Shown here: positions 24,623 to 34,071 of the stretch, piece by piece | How positions within the stretch are numbered: the first letter of the stretch is position 1 | Layout of the letters: each line of letters opens with the position of its first letter | Source: Ruficoccus sp. ZRK36 | GTDB taxonomy: Bacteria > Verrucomicrobiota > Verrucomicrobiia > Opitutales > Cerasicoccaceae | Assembly: GCF_019603315.1 (NCBI RefSeq) | Contig: NZ_CP080649.1 | Coordinates: 2,738,176-2,802,175, forward strand | Direction: 5' to 3' | Length of the DNA stretch: 64,000 nucleotides | Made by a program: the position numbers and the translations under genes | The notes under the pieces: generated by a model | What the model was told of the DNA's origin: nothing | Databases searched by the model: none | The model's input: the letters and a program-made list of their open reading frames with translations, nothing else

Positions 24623-26728
24623 ATGCCCATGCCTTCCCCACTCGATACCCTTTCTCTGAAGCGCCTGCCCTTCGGCGTTGTCTTTCTGGCCGAGCCCGGC
24701 GTGCCGCTGTCGGAGATGCAGCGCGACCTCGGTAATATCGCCCAGCTCGGTTTCAATACCGTGGTGCTGTACCCGAGCGTAAGCCGCTGGGATGCGCCTC
24801 TGCCCGGCGAGACGGCCTTTGCTACGATTGATGCGCTGATGGATACCTGCGCAGAGCTGGGGCTCGGCGTCGTCCTGGAGCTACAGGGGCAGGTTATGCA
24901 GGATGCCGACGCTCCCGAGTGCTCGGGCTATGCTCAGGCACCCGACTACCGCGAGAACGGTTTTCACCAGCCTCAGAAGGAAGCACTGCTGGCTAAGTAT
25001 CTGCGCGAGGTCGTCACGCACTTTAAAGGCCATCCGGCACTCATCGCCTACGATCTGTTTAACGAGATCGGTAATAATTCGCGCTCGCCGGAGACGATTG
25101 GGGCTTTTGTCGCGTATTTGAGAAACCAATACGCCGGTGACATTCAGAACCTGAATCGCGCCTGGGTGACGTATTTTAACGACTTCGAGGACATTACACG
25201 CATCCCGCCTAATTTCCGCGTCTGGAGCTGGTCGTCCGTGGTGGCTGAGCGGGATTGGCAGCGGTTCCGGTCTGCTGACTTCGTGGCTCAGGTGGAGTCA
25301 TGGCGGGCCATCGTGCGCGAGATCGATGCGGATACGCCGCTCTTTATCGATGTGCTCGGCAGCGATGCCCTGCATAACCGCACCGGCGATTACTATGGGG
25401 TGAGCGACTGGGATGCGGTCGAGGCCAGCGACGTGCTCGGGCTTTCCTGCTACGCCAACATGCTCGGCCCTCGCTGGTGGGAGACCGATGCCTGGCAGTG
25501 GCCGCAGTTTTGGCGGCACGCGCGGTCTGTTGCTGGCGATAAGCAGACCATGGTCTCTGAGCTGATGACGGCAAACCGCTGCATCTTCCCGACGGAGGGC
25601 TCGTCCATGACGGACGAACTGGGCCTGTGGAGCTATCAGGCCGTTTTCCATGGCATACAGGGGGTCATTTACTGGAAGTACCGCCCCTTCCGCCGGGGGC
25701 GTCAGGTCGCCGGTCGGGGGTTGACGGATTTTGACGGGACGCCCAATGCGTTCGCGGATCAGGCCTCTGAGGTCGCGCATTTTGTCCAGGAAAATGCCGA
25801 GAGTCTCGCCGAGTCGCAGCCTGATACCGCTGGCTGCCTGATCGTGTTCGATCCTGAGATGGAACGCCTCTACAGCGCGATCGGCGAGGGTGAGGCGACG
25901 ACGCCGCCGAAGCCGTTTTACACAGACGCGCACCGTGGCTGGTTCCAGGCTTTTTGGCAGAACGGCTACGCTCCGGGGTACACGACCCCCGCGCGCATGC
26001 TTGAGGACGGTATTCCCGAGGGGACGCAGTTAATCGTCATTCCGTGTCTGCCGGGGATCACAGAGGCATTCGCCCAGACGTTGAAAACTTTTGTCGAGGA
26101 TGGGGGCACTGTCGTGAGTGAAAGTCGCTTCGGGCTGCTCGATATCGACGGTAATCTCCAGCCGCAGGCGCCGGGATTTGGGCTGCGCGATGTCGCAGGG
26201 GTCCAGGAGGTGTCATTCAGCTGTCGGGGTGCGCGGGAAATTTTCCTGCCAGAGGATTCGCTCACTCTGATGGATGATTACTGGCAAAGCCTGAAGCTGG
26301 CAGAGGGCACCGAGGTATTGATCAAGGCCACCGATGGTGAGCCCGCCCTGACGCGAAATCAGTTTGGTCGCGGTCAATGGCTCCACCTGCCGTTCCTGCT
26401 CGGACATAAAATAGAGAAGAGTGAGTCGCCCTCTGGGGCCATGGCCTACATGTCTGCTCTGCTTAAGCATGTTGGCCCGTCGTTGCAGCCTGCCGTCAAG
26501 GTCGTGAGCAAAGGGCCGCTGGCCGATGTTTCCGTATTGCTGCGTAAAGACGGGCAGCCGTGGCTGGTCGGGATTTCCAACTTTGCGCATGAGCGCACCG
26601 AGGTGGTTCTGGCGTTGCCGGAAAACATTACGCTTAGCGACGCTGGTGACATTGCCTGTGAGCAAGAGGGGCAGAGTGTTCGCGTGATGCTGAAGCCCAG
26701 GAGCTGCCAGGCGCTTCACCTGTGCTAG
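24623..26728 (+). CDS. GH42-like glycoside hydrolase (beta-galactosidase superfamily)
   Basis: This is a 701-residue cytosolic enzyme with no signal peptide. A TIM barrel (residues 10-390) carries two candidate catalytic glutamates: acid/base Glu148 in YDLFNEIGNN and nucleophile Glu313 in TMVSELMTANRC, the clan GH-A positions. The middle domain (about residues 400-590, including LIVIPCLPGITEAFAQTLKTF and VEDGGTVVSES) is the Rossmann-like trimerisation domain of GH42. A small beta domain ends the chain. It probably cleaves beta-linked galactosides or related oligosaccharides taken up by the cell. The start could also be the second ATG six bases later. Confidence 0.82.
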   Translation: MPMPSPLDTLSLKRLPFGVVFLAEPGVPLSEMQRDLGNIAQLGFNTVVLYPSVSRWDAPLPGETAFATIDALMDTCAELGLGVVLELQGQVMQDADAPECSGYAQAPDYRENGFHQPQKEALLAKYLREVVTHFKGHPALIAYDLFNEIGNNSRSPETIGAFVAYLRNQYAGDIQNLNRAWVTYFNDFEDITRIPPNFRVWSWSSVVAERDWQRFRSADFVAQVESWRAIVREIDADTPLFIDVLGSDALHNRTGDYYGVSDWDAVEASDVLGLSCYANMLGPRWWETDAWQWPQFWRHARSVAGDKQTMVSELMTANRCIFPTEGSSMTDELGLWSYQAVFHGIQGVIYWKYRPFRRGRQVAGRGLTDFDGTPNAFADQASEVAHFVQENAESLAESQPDTAGCLIVFDPEMERLYSAIGEGEATTPPKPFYTDAHRGWFQAFWQNGYAPGYTTPARMLEDGIPEGTQLIVIPCLPGITEAFAQTLKTFVEDGGTVVSESRFGLLDIDGNLQPQAPGFGLRDVAGVQEVSFSCRGAREIFLPEDSLTLMDDYWQSLKLAEGTEVLIKATDGEPALTRNQFGRGQWLHLPFLLGHKIEKSESPSGAMAYMSALLKHVGPSLQPAVKVVSKGPLADVSVLLRKDGQPWLVGISNFAHERTEVVLALPENITLSDAGDIACEQEGQSVRVMLKPRSCQALHLC

Positions 26729-26815
26729 CGATTCACAATAAAAGAAGGCCCAGGGGCTCCGCACATCCCGTGCAAAGCCGCCTGAGCCCGTTGTGAAAAA
26801 GAATCCTTTGGATCC

Positions 26816-29800
26816 TTATTCAGTCGCGACGAAATCCGTCTGCAGGTCGATGGATGTCACGGCGTTCAGCGAGCGAATGACCAGGCAGTAGTGCTCGCTG
26901 TCGTTGCCGAGTGTTTTGTCGGGGAGCGTTTCGATGCTGGCCACGATGGGTTGGTCAGCCTGTACCGTGACCTGGAAGTTGTCGGCCGTGAGCAGCGTGT
27001 TTCCGTTTCCGTCTACACCGAGTGTGACCGTGCCGGCAGGGGTGATTCCGCGTGCCCAGACAACTTCCTTTGAGGTGACACCCAGGTGCCAGCGGAAGAT
27101 TACCGTGTCCGCCGTGTCGAGCTCGACCACATCGTACACGGACAGGCTGGAATCATCCCAGACGGCATCGCGCACCCAAGTCTTGGCTGCCGGGTAGCTG
27201 TTACTCATGTCGGCGTAGATCTCACCGCCGTCGTCGTCCATGCTGTAGATGGTCAGCGGGGCGTTACGGTGGGCAGCATCCATCTGTTGCCCGACGACCT
27301 GGAAGTCGTCCCAGGTGGCCGTATCCACATTGATGTCACCGACCTGCAGGACGTTGTGCCCGACGGGGGACTTGAAGTGCGTCAGGTACTGCGGGTGGCT
27401 GTAGCTGTCGACCCCGGCCTCGATCAGGATCGGCTCGCCGTCGACGATGAAGCTGATGTGGCCCCGGTCCATGTGGTCATGGTTATCGTCTTCATGGCCA
27501 CCCCGGAACCAGAGGCCCGAGGAAACCTTTTCCCAACTGCTGCGCCATGTCGCCATCCGTGCGTACTCGTAGCTGGTGTAGCGGGTCGGCTTCTCGGCCT
27601 TGTAGGAGGGGATGGCTCTGGCGATCATCCCATTGATGCTTGAGGAGATTTCCCCGTAGTTATGGACCACCCAGAGGGATTCGGGATCATTAAACATGAC
27701 GGCCATATCCGCGAACTCCGAGATGAAGTAGCGCGCCCCATCGCGTGACCCGTAGAAGTTGTCGAAGGTATTGACAATGTAGCCACCGGCCTGCAGGTGA
27801 TGGACGACCCACGAGGGATAGGACACCATAAACGGGTGGTCAATCAGGCGTCGCTCACCGTCTAGTGTCGAGTGGTAGACCGCCGAGAAGATGCACCGCA
27901 TGGTGGCGTGCGCATAGGAGAGCCCTTCGACAAAGGCACCGTCCGGGCCCTGCGAGTCAAGCGTCTCCAGCATGGCCTGGATGCCGTACTCGTACTCGTC
28001 CGGGTATTGATCGGGGCCGAGGTAGACCGTGGCGTTGATCAGGCCAGTGATGGGGAAGGCCCACTGGTTGGAGTACACGGCTTGCGACTTTACGAACCAG
28101 GGGATCTCGTTTTCCCAGTCGTAGATGATGTAGCCGATCTCGCGCTGCATGAGCGCATCGATTTTCTGAAGCAGGGTGGAGTCAAGCGACCCGGCAGGGA
28201 GGATGTCGATCGCGTCGACAAAGGCCTGAATGCCGTATCCGGTGGCCTGCCAGACGCCGTCGCCCTCAGGCGGGGCCGGAGCTCCCCGGGAGTTGTCCGA
28301 CCAGCCGGGGCGCTGGAGGGGATTCCAGTCTGCCAGCTCATCGAGCTGGGCGACTAACCAGTCGAGGTAGTCCGTGTCTCCGGTCATGGCATAGGCCGTC
28401 GCCATGAGCATGGTCTCTGTGCGCACCTGCGCTGAGGCCATAGCGTCGGAGCGAGACAGCGCAAACTCAACGCGGTAGGACTCGTCTGCGGTCAGATAGC
28501 GCTCATCCCAGGCGATACGAGAGTTGGCAATGTCGTCCACGCTCCATGGGCGGGTTATGATGCTCTTTGTCAACAGGTTGTCCGCCTGGGCAAGCAGTGA
28601 AGCGCGCTCGTCCGCGAGGTCCGGATCGTTAACGGCCTGATTCAGCAGGACGGAGCGGGATACGATCTGAGCGGGTGCCCGGATCGCGGAGGAGAGTGCC
28701 AAATCATCAAAGCCCAGAATGGGCGAGACATCTTCACTGGAAGGACCAATGACCAGAGTGATTTGAACCGTTGCGATCGAAGCACCTTCACCAGCGTCGT
28801 AACCGAAGTAGACGTGATTCGTTGCGGTGGGGTAGTCGCCGGTGCCGACGGACTGGGTGGAGAGGACGAGCCCGTCCGCGTCGATGAACTGCACCGTGAT
28901 GGAGGAGAAGAGATTCATGCGGGCTGACGGAGCCGAGAGGGTAAACCCGACAGCCTGAGAGGTGTAGACACCCGTCTCGAAGAGCGCCGGCTCCTCGTAC
29001 CAGCGGCCCAGATTAATCGTCATCGTGTAGGTGGTGCTTTCCGTCGGGGACGGATTGGGGTACTGCATGCGCATGGAGCTCGGGAAGGAGCTGGAGAAGG
29101 CCGTGTTCGAGATCGGTCCTCCCGAGTTACCGGCTGTATTGGCGCTAAAGGTAAACTGCGCATCCGGGCAGGGGCGACCGGCGTGGTCGAAGGAGATGGC
29201 GTTCGAGCCCGAGGTGAAGCTGGAGTAGTCCTGCAGCACGACGACATCCGACCGGCCATAGAGTGCGCTGGCTGTTGTGGCGCCCGAGCCTGATAGATTG
29301 ATATCAGAATCGGGATCGATCTGCGTATCCGGGCCGGCTGCGAGGGACGGGTTCGTGGGGACAGAGGAGATAGCCTCCGATACCGCGAAGTCGTCGAATC
29401 CGAGGATGGGCGATAGCGTGTCGCTGGAGGGGCCAACAATCAGGGTGATTAAGACTTTGGCGATTGAGGAGCCTTCGCCTGCATCATGCCCAAAGTAAAA
29501 ACGGCTGGGGGTGGTGGGGTAGTCATAGGCGTGGACGGTCTGTGTGGAAATGACCGTGCCGTGCGCATCGATGAACTCGGCCGTAATGGACGAGAAATAA
29601 ATGGATCGGCTGCTGGGCGCTGCCAGGACAAAGCCGACTGCCTGCGCCGTGTAGTCGCCTGATTCAAATGTATCCAGATCCTCATACCAGCGTCCGAGAT
29701 CAATCGTCATCGTGTAGGTCGAGCTGGATGTAGGCGAAGGGTTGGGGTACTGCAGGCGCATGGAGCTCGGGTACGAGCGCGAGAAGGAGTTATTGGTGAT

Positions 29801-30772
29801 CGGTCCGCCTGAGTTGGATGAGGTATTGCTGCTGTAGGAGAACTGTACGTCCGGGCAGCGGCGGGTGGCGTAGTTGAAAGCGAGTGTGTTCGAGCCTGAG
29901 GTAAACCATGAGTAGTCCTCCAGAACGACGACGTCATCCCGGGCATAGAGCGTGGTGGCTGGCGTGCTGTTCGAGGCGGAGAGGTTGATGTTAGAATCCG
30001 GGCTATCCAGCGTATCCGCACCCTCGACGAGCGTCGGGTACATGACCACGGCCAGGTCGTCGAAGCCAAGGATAGGCGAAGTGGTATCGGTTGTGGGCCC
30101 AACAACCAGCGTAAGCTGGACGGCAGCGATGGAAAAGCCCTCCCCGGCATCGTAGCCGAAGTAAATATGGTTGGTGGACGCGGGGTAGTCGCCGGTGCCT
30201 ACGGACTGCGTGGAGAGGACGGTGCCGCTGCCGTCGATAAACTCCGCAGTGATGGACGAGAACAAAGCGGCTCGCTCCGGCGTAGCCGAGAGCGTGAAGC
30301 CGACCGCCTGTGAGGTGGCTGCACCGGCAGTATAGGCTTCCGAGGTGTCGTCCCAGCGCCCGAGATCAATCGTCATTGTGTAGGTCAGGCTTTCAGTCGG
30401 GGACGCCGACGGGTACTGCATGCGCATCGAGCTCGGGTATGAGCTGGCAAATGCGCTGTTCGTTAACCCTTGGCCAGAGTTGCTGGCTGTATTCGCGCTA
30501 AAGGTTAGCTGGACGTCGGGGCCGACACGCGTAGCGTAGTCGTGGATCACCGTATTCGGGCCAGTGCTGAAGCTGGAGTAGTCCCGGAGGACGGCTACAT
30601 CCATACGGCCGTAGAGGTCCGTAGCCGGGGTGGCATTCGATGCCGTGAGGTTTATGTCTGAGTCAGGGTAAGCCAGGGATGCGAGCGCCGGGTTTTCGAT
30701 GACCGCAGACGTGCAGGTACTGGCGGCAAGTACAGTCGCAGCCAGAATTTTTAAACAACGAGTAATCAGCAT
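26816..30772 (-). CDS. Large exported heparinase II/III-like polysaccharide lyase with three repeat modules
   Basis: This is an exported protein of about 1318 residues. A signal peptide (residues 1-24, MLITRCLKILAATVLAAS) is followed by three copies of a roughly 210-residue beta-rich module, each starting near DSDINL and ending near ILGFDDLA. An alginate-lyase-like helical toroid follows (MLMATAYAMTGDTDYLDWL; GLINATVYLGPDQYPDEY), then a heparinase II/III C-terminal beta domain with GGHEDDNHDHMDRGHISF and GVDSYSHPQYL. His and Tyr residues in these segments are typical of PL12/15/17/21-like lyases. It probably degrades a uronic-acid polysaccharide outside the cell. The repeats match no domain I recognise and may be carbohydrate-binding. 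The frame stays open upstream to 30874. Confidence 0.8.
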   Translation of the reverse strand: MLITRCLKILAATVLAASTCTSAVIENPALASLAYPDSDINLTASNATPATDLYGRMDVAVLRDYSSFSTGPNTVIHDYATRVGPDVQLTFSANTASNSGQGLTNSAFASSYPSSMRMQYPSASPTESLTYTMTIDLGRWDDTSEAYTAGAATSQAVGFTLSATPERAALFSSITAEFIDGSGTVLSTQSVGTGDYPASTNHIYFGYDAGEGFSIAAVQLTLVVGPTTDTTSPILGFDDLAVVMYPTLVEGADTLDSPDSNINLSASNSTPATTLYARDDVVVLEDYSWFTSGSNTLAFNYATRRCPDVQFSYSSNTSSNSGGPITNNSFSRSYPSSMRLQYPNPSPTSSSTYTMTIDLGRWYEDLDTFESGDYTAQAVGFVLAAPSSRSIYFSSITAEFIDAHGTVISTQTVHAYDYPTTPSRFYFGHDAGEGSSIAKVLITLIVGPSSDTLSPILGFDDFAVSEAISSVPTNPSLAAGPDTQIDPDSDINLSGSGATTASALYGRSDVVVLQDYSSFTSGSNAISFDHAGRPCPDAQFTFSANTAGNSGGPISNTAFSSSFPSSMRMQYPNPSPTESTTYTMTINLGRWYEEPALFETGVYTSQAVGFTLSAPSARMNLFSSITVQFIDADGLVLSTQSVGTGDYPTATNHVYFGYDAGEGASIATVQITLVIGPSSEDVSPILGFDDLALSSAIRAPAQIVSRSVLLNQAVNDPDLADERASLLAQADNLLTKSIITRPWSVDDIANSRIAWDERYLTADESYRVEFALSRSDAMASAQVRTETMLMATAYAMTGDTDYLDWLVAQLDELADWNPLQRPGWSDNSRGAPAPPEGDGVWQATGYGIQAFVDAIDILPAGSLDSTLLQKIDALMQREIGYIIYDWENEIPWFVKSQAVYSNQWAFPITGLINATVYLGPDQYPDEYEYGIQAMLETLDSQGPDGAFVEGLSYAHATMRCIFSAVYHSTLDGERRLIDHPFMVSYPSWVVHHLQAGGYIVNTFDNFYGSRDGARYFISEFADMAVMFNDPESLWVVHNYGEISSSINGMIARAIPSYKAEKPTRYTSYEYARMATWRSSWEKVSSGLWFRGGHEDDNHDHMDRGHISFIVDGEPILIEAGVDSYSHPQYLTHFKSPVGHNVLQVGDINVDTATWDDFQVVGQQMDAAHRNAPLTIYSMDDDGGEIYADMSNSYPAAKTWVRDAVWDDSSLSVYDVVELDTADTVIFRWHLGVTSKEVVWARGITPAGTVTLGVDGNGNTLLTADNFQVTVQADQPIVASIETLPDKTLGNDSEHYCLVIRSLNAVTSIDLQTDFVATE
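28690..30664 (-). repeat. Three tandem ~620-nt coding repeats (unknown protein module)
   Basis: Copies lie at about 30664-30045, 30004-29385 and 29314-28690. Each encodes in order: DS(D/N)INL, a DYS.F segment, SFPSSMR.QYP.PSPT, YTMTI(D/N)LGRW, QAVGF.L, FSSIT.(E/Q)FID, DYP, YFG(Y/H)DAGEG.SIA and ILGFDD. Copies are clearly related yet diverged in codons, so the triplication is not very recent. Linkers of about 13-23 residues separate them. Confidence 0.85.
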
Positions 30773-31129
30773 ATGGGGTGGGTGTGATGGGGTTGTGCGT
30801 GCAGATCCGGTGCTGGCCATCGCTGTGGACAGACACAGAAAACCGCGCGCGTCTGAGATAGTAGCAGACGGCAAAAAGGATAAACATAGCGCCGCGATGC
30901 GGCCTGGTGGGGTGTGGGTAGTCGGGTAGCAGGAAGGGCATCAGTACGCTTTGGGCAGGGGGTAGCGTGCGCAATATGCTTGGGATGCCTTTAGTTTGAG
31001 GTCATGGCTGTTCTCTGGCAAAAAATAATCTACTGAAGCCGTTGAAATGTCTCCAAATTAAGGGCTTATGCTTATTGATAAGGCTGTCTCGTGAGGAGGA
31101 GTCCCCCCAAGGTTGCATCGGTAAATATA
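30773..31129. other. Intergenic region, 357 bp upstream of the lyase gene
   Basis: This is the presumed promoter and leader region of the leftward lyase gene, bounded on its right by the terminator at 31130-31178. The lyase frame continues open into it as far as 30874 but lacks a credible signal sequence there, so I treat it as non-coding. I saw no clear operator palindrome. Confidence 0.4.
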
Positions 31130-31178
31130 CCAATACAAAAGCCCGGAGCCTTGTCGGATCCGGGCTTTTGTATATTGG
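31130..31178 (-). terminator. Strong rho-independent-type terminator
   Basis: The arms CAAAAGCCCGGA and TCCGGGCTTTTG pair perfectly over 12 bp and extend through flanking CCAATA/TATTGG with a 2-nt bulge. The loop is 11 nt. It lies 18 bp past the stop of the FAD oxidoreductase gene. In the leftward direction the stem ends in CTTTTG, so it probably terminates that gene. Confidence 0.8.
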
Positions 31179-31195
31179 CTAAATCTGCTTCCTCT

Positions 31196-33997
31196 TCAGG
31201 GCAGTCGCGAGAAGGCCTTACGGACGATTGCGCGCGAGTCCTCCAGATGAGGGCTGATGTCGAGTGGACTTGGCAGTCCCCAGGCCTGATAAGCCTGCTG
31301 CTGGGTGAGGACCACCTGCCAGGTATGATCCTCACGCGTGTCGACGCCGGGCGGCTCGTTCCCGAGAATGGGTTGCGGCTCGCCTTTTAACCCCAGCGAG
31401 ATGGCGTGTGAGGGACGTGTGTAAGCGTCGGGAATGTCGTCGGTGCTCAGTGCGCGAAGAATCGCGGCGGCTTGTCTTTTCGCGCCGCTGGAAGCGTCGG
31501 GACGGGCCAGCCGGGTCAGGGTGATGGCAAGCGCGGTGCGCAGGTTCAGGCAATTGGCGGGTTGTTCGGCGACGGCCTGGAGTGCGTCCAGGCACTGTTC
31601 GCTGCCGCAACGGCGCAGCAGGTTGATGGCGAGATACCAGTTGGGGACGCCGATGTTCTGGTTAAAGGCCCCGCTGACGAAGCCGCTGTTGCCCTCCTCG
31701 CGACTCTCGATCGCCTGGATGAGCCGGGGCTCGGCGCGCGGGTCCTGCCACATGGCGAGGATGGTTGCGGCCAACCAGGAAACATGCGAGTTACTGTGGT
31801 CGAGGCGTTCGAGGATGGCGGCCTCATAGCGCTCACGGTTCTGATAAATGCGCCAGAGGTGCCTGTCTGCTTCACCGCTGTCGAGGATGGCCAACGGGTC
31901 CATCGCAGTGTCTGATTCCTTGGCGGCTTCGGGCACGGGCTGGCGGGCGCCGGTTGCATCGAGCTTACGCTGACACTCTTTAATGATTTCTTCGGGGGTA
32001 TGTCCGGATAGCCATGCGTCGGCGGAGTAGGCGGCTGCCTCTCCCATGCGGTGGATGTCGCGCTGCATGCGCACGGCATAGGCCGCGTTTGTGGTGACAC
32101 CGGCCGCACGACAGGCCAGCCAGAGATTGTCGATGCCATCGGGCGTCATGACCCCATGTGGCATGTCGCAGTAGGTCATCGGTCGAAAGCTCTTGCAGCT
32201 CCACAGCCAGAAGAACGTCTCGTCATCCTCGAACTCAAAGTCTACGCTGTGCGTGTCCAGGGGGGATCGTGCTGCGCCGATAGAGTCCTCACGCTGGGTG
32301 TTATTGAGGAGGTCCTGTAGCGTGAGGCGGCTGCGCGTATGAATCTGCCGGGACTGGCGAAGGCCGAGAAGGGGGGCCAGTTGGATGAGGGTCATCTCAG
32401 GCCATGGCGTGACATTGCGGTACATGGATATCGCCGTAATGCGCGCGCGGCTGAGGTCCTCGGGGTCCGTGGGGTCCACCCAGCCTGCATCAAAGTTAAA
32501 TGTTTTAACCTTTTGCTTCTCGGTGTTCAGAGCCATGGACGGCTGAGAGTAGGACAGGGGCAGTCCGTCGACCGGGCGGCCGAAGTCATAGGCTGCCCCA
32601 GCCAGGACGGCAAGGTCACCGTCTCCGGTGCCGTCGATAACGGCCTCCGTACGCACGCACAGGATACCCTCCGGCGTTGCAATGCTGGCCTGTGTGATGC
32701 GTCCGTTTTCTGTTTTCACCGCGTAGACGATGGACTCGCGAAGCAGCTCAGGGGAATTTGTGGCGTACTCGTTTTCCAGAGCCAGGGCTTTACTATCAGA
32801 GAGCCAACCCAGCCCCATCAGAATCTTGGGGCCGAGCTTATGCTGGACGGTCTCACTGGCTTGGTCGAGAGACTCGAAGCCGCCTCCTTTCTGACCGTGG
32901 AAATAAACACATATCTGGCCCGCCGTACCAATGCCCCCGAGCACGTTACCACTATCGGCCAGCAGGACTTTGCGGCCCAGCTTGCAGGCTTCGAGTGCGG
33001 CCATCGAGCCCCCTGTGCCCAGACCGGCCACAAGGATTTCACAATCCGCCTCACGCACTGGCAGGCTGATCTTTCGTTCGCTTCCGACTGTGTCGGTGGA
33101 GGGTATTTCAACCCTGTTGGCGAGATCCAAGCCGAGTGCATAGCGTTCGGACAGAGTACGGACAGGGACACCGGTGAGGGCCGGACTTGCGGCATAAAGG
33201 TTCCCCAGGGGTGCCACTCCAGAGGCGGCTGGCGTATCCGTTTGTCCATACACGGGGTAGGGCCGTGAGGCGAAACACAGGACACTGCTTTTACCAAAGG
33301 CATCGCTGTTTGCCTCACGCAGGGCGGTGTACTTTTCCAGCAAATCGCGTGGCGACAAAGGCGTGCTGCTGCTGATGCAAAGGCTCAGCGTGAGCCCATG
33401 GGGAACTCGCTCAATGTGGATCGCTTCACCGCTGTGCTCGAACGCTTGAGTGGGGAAGGCGTCTTCGCCGTTCAGGGCCAACAGCACGCGGTGTTCGTAG
33501 GCCGACGCTGAGCGTCTACGTTCGTAGGCGGTGGGCTGTGCGAGCTGGTGGAGCGTGGCGGTATCCGACGCATCGATCCACACGCGTGCCCGGAGGGTGC
33601 GTTCACCGGATTTCGTGGCCACGGAGATCTCGGTCAAATCATCACCGCGCATCATGCCAGAGATCGGAGCAGCCCCCAGCAGTGTTTCCAGGCTTCCGCG
33701 CTCGGCTCTCAGTTCGCAGCAGGCCATGACCTCGGCACTGACCGGATCGAGGTCCGAGCCCTCGTATCCGCTATGAGCAATCGTGGCCTCGCAGAATGTT
33801 CTCCAAGATGCGTTCTGGCATTCTCCTGCCGTGCGCACAAATGAACGGCCAGACTCCCATGCCACGTCAAAGTGGCGATCGAAAAGCAGCACATGCTTTC
33901 CGGCATCTCGTAGTTTCCAGGCGGCGGCGAGACCACTGTAGCCGCATCCATAGATGGCGATATCGAAGGTTTGGGTAAAAACGGACTGATAGGGCAT
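31196..33997 (-). CDS. Double-module FAD-dependent oxidoreductase with C-terminal HEAT-like region
   Basis: This is a roughly 933-residue protein with two dinucleotide-binding folds. The first is at the N-terminus (IAIYGCGYSGLAAAW) with a later RVWIDASDTATL. The second begins near residue 320 (ILVAGLGTGGSMAALEACK) and continues with GGIGTAGQICVYFHG and VIDGTGDGDLAVLAGA, the FAD_oxidored (PF12831) pattern. The last 200 residues are alpha-helical and HEAT-like (WLAATILAMWQDPRAEPRLIQA). There is no signal peptide. FAD_oxidored proteins in these phyla accompany polysaccharide loci but their substrates are unknown. A GTG 15 bases upstream is an alternative start. The AraC/PocR gene diverges 59-75 bp away. 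Confidence 0.8.
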   Translation of the reverse strand: MPYQSVFTQTFDIAIYGCGYSGLAAAWKLRDAGKHVLLFDRHFDVAWESGRSFVRTAGECQNASWRTFCEATIAHSGYEGSDLDPVSAEVMACCELRAERGSLETLLGAAPISGMMRGDDLTEISVATKSGERTLRARVWIDASDTATLHQLAQPTAYERRRSASAYEHRVLLALNGEDAFPTQAFEHSGEAIHIERVPHGLTLSLCISSSTPLSPRDLLEKYTALREANSDAFGKSSVLCFASRPYPVYGQTDTPAASGVAPLGNLYAASPALTGVPVRTLSERYALGLDLANRVEIPSTDTVGSERKISLPVREADCEILVAGLGTGGSMAALEACKLGRKVLLADSGNVLGGIGTAGQICVYFHGQKGGGFESLDQASETVQHKLGPKILMGLGWLSDSKALALENEYATNSPELLRESIVYAVKTENGRITQASIATPEGILCVRTEAVIDGTGDGDLAVLAGAAYDFGRPVDGLPLSYSQPSMALNTEKQKVKTFNFDAGWVDPTDPEDLSRARITAISMYRNVTPWPEMTLIQLAPLLGLRQSRQIHTRSRLTLQDLLNNTQREDSIGAARSPLDTHSVDFEFEDDETFFWLWSCKSFRPMTYCDMPHGVMTPDGIDNLWLACRAAGVTTNAAYAVRMQRDIHRMGEAAAYSADAWLSGHTPEEIIKECQRKLDATGARQPVPEAAKESDTAMDPLAILDSGEADRHLWRIYQNRERYEAAILERLDHSNSHVSWLAATILAMWQDPRAEPRLIQAIESREEGNSGFVSGAFNQNIGVPNWYLAINLLRRCGSEQCLDALQAVAEQPANCLNLRTALAITLTRLARPDASSGAKRQAAAILRALSTDDIPDAYTRPSHAISLGLKGEPQPILGNEPPGVDTREDHTWQVVLTQQQAYQAWGLPSPLDISPHLEDSRAIVRKAFSRLP

Positions 33998-34071
33998 GAT
34001 GCAAAAATACACAAAATGCTCTTAAACGTCTATGGACAGACTCGCTGAATATATGTATAAATCTGCTATAT

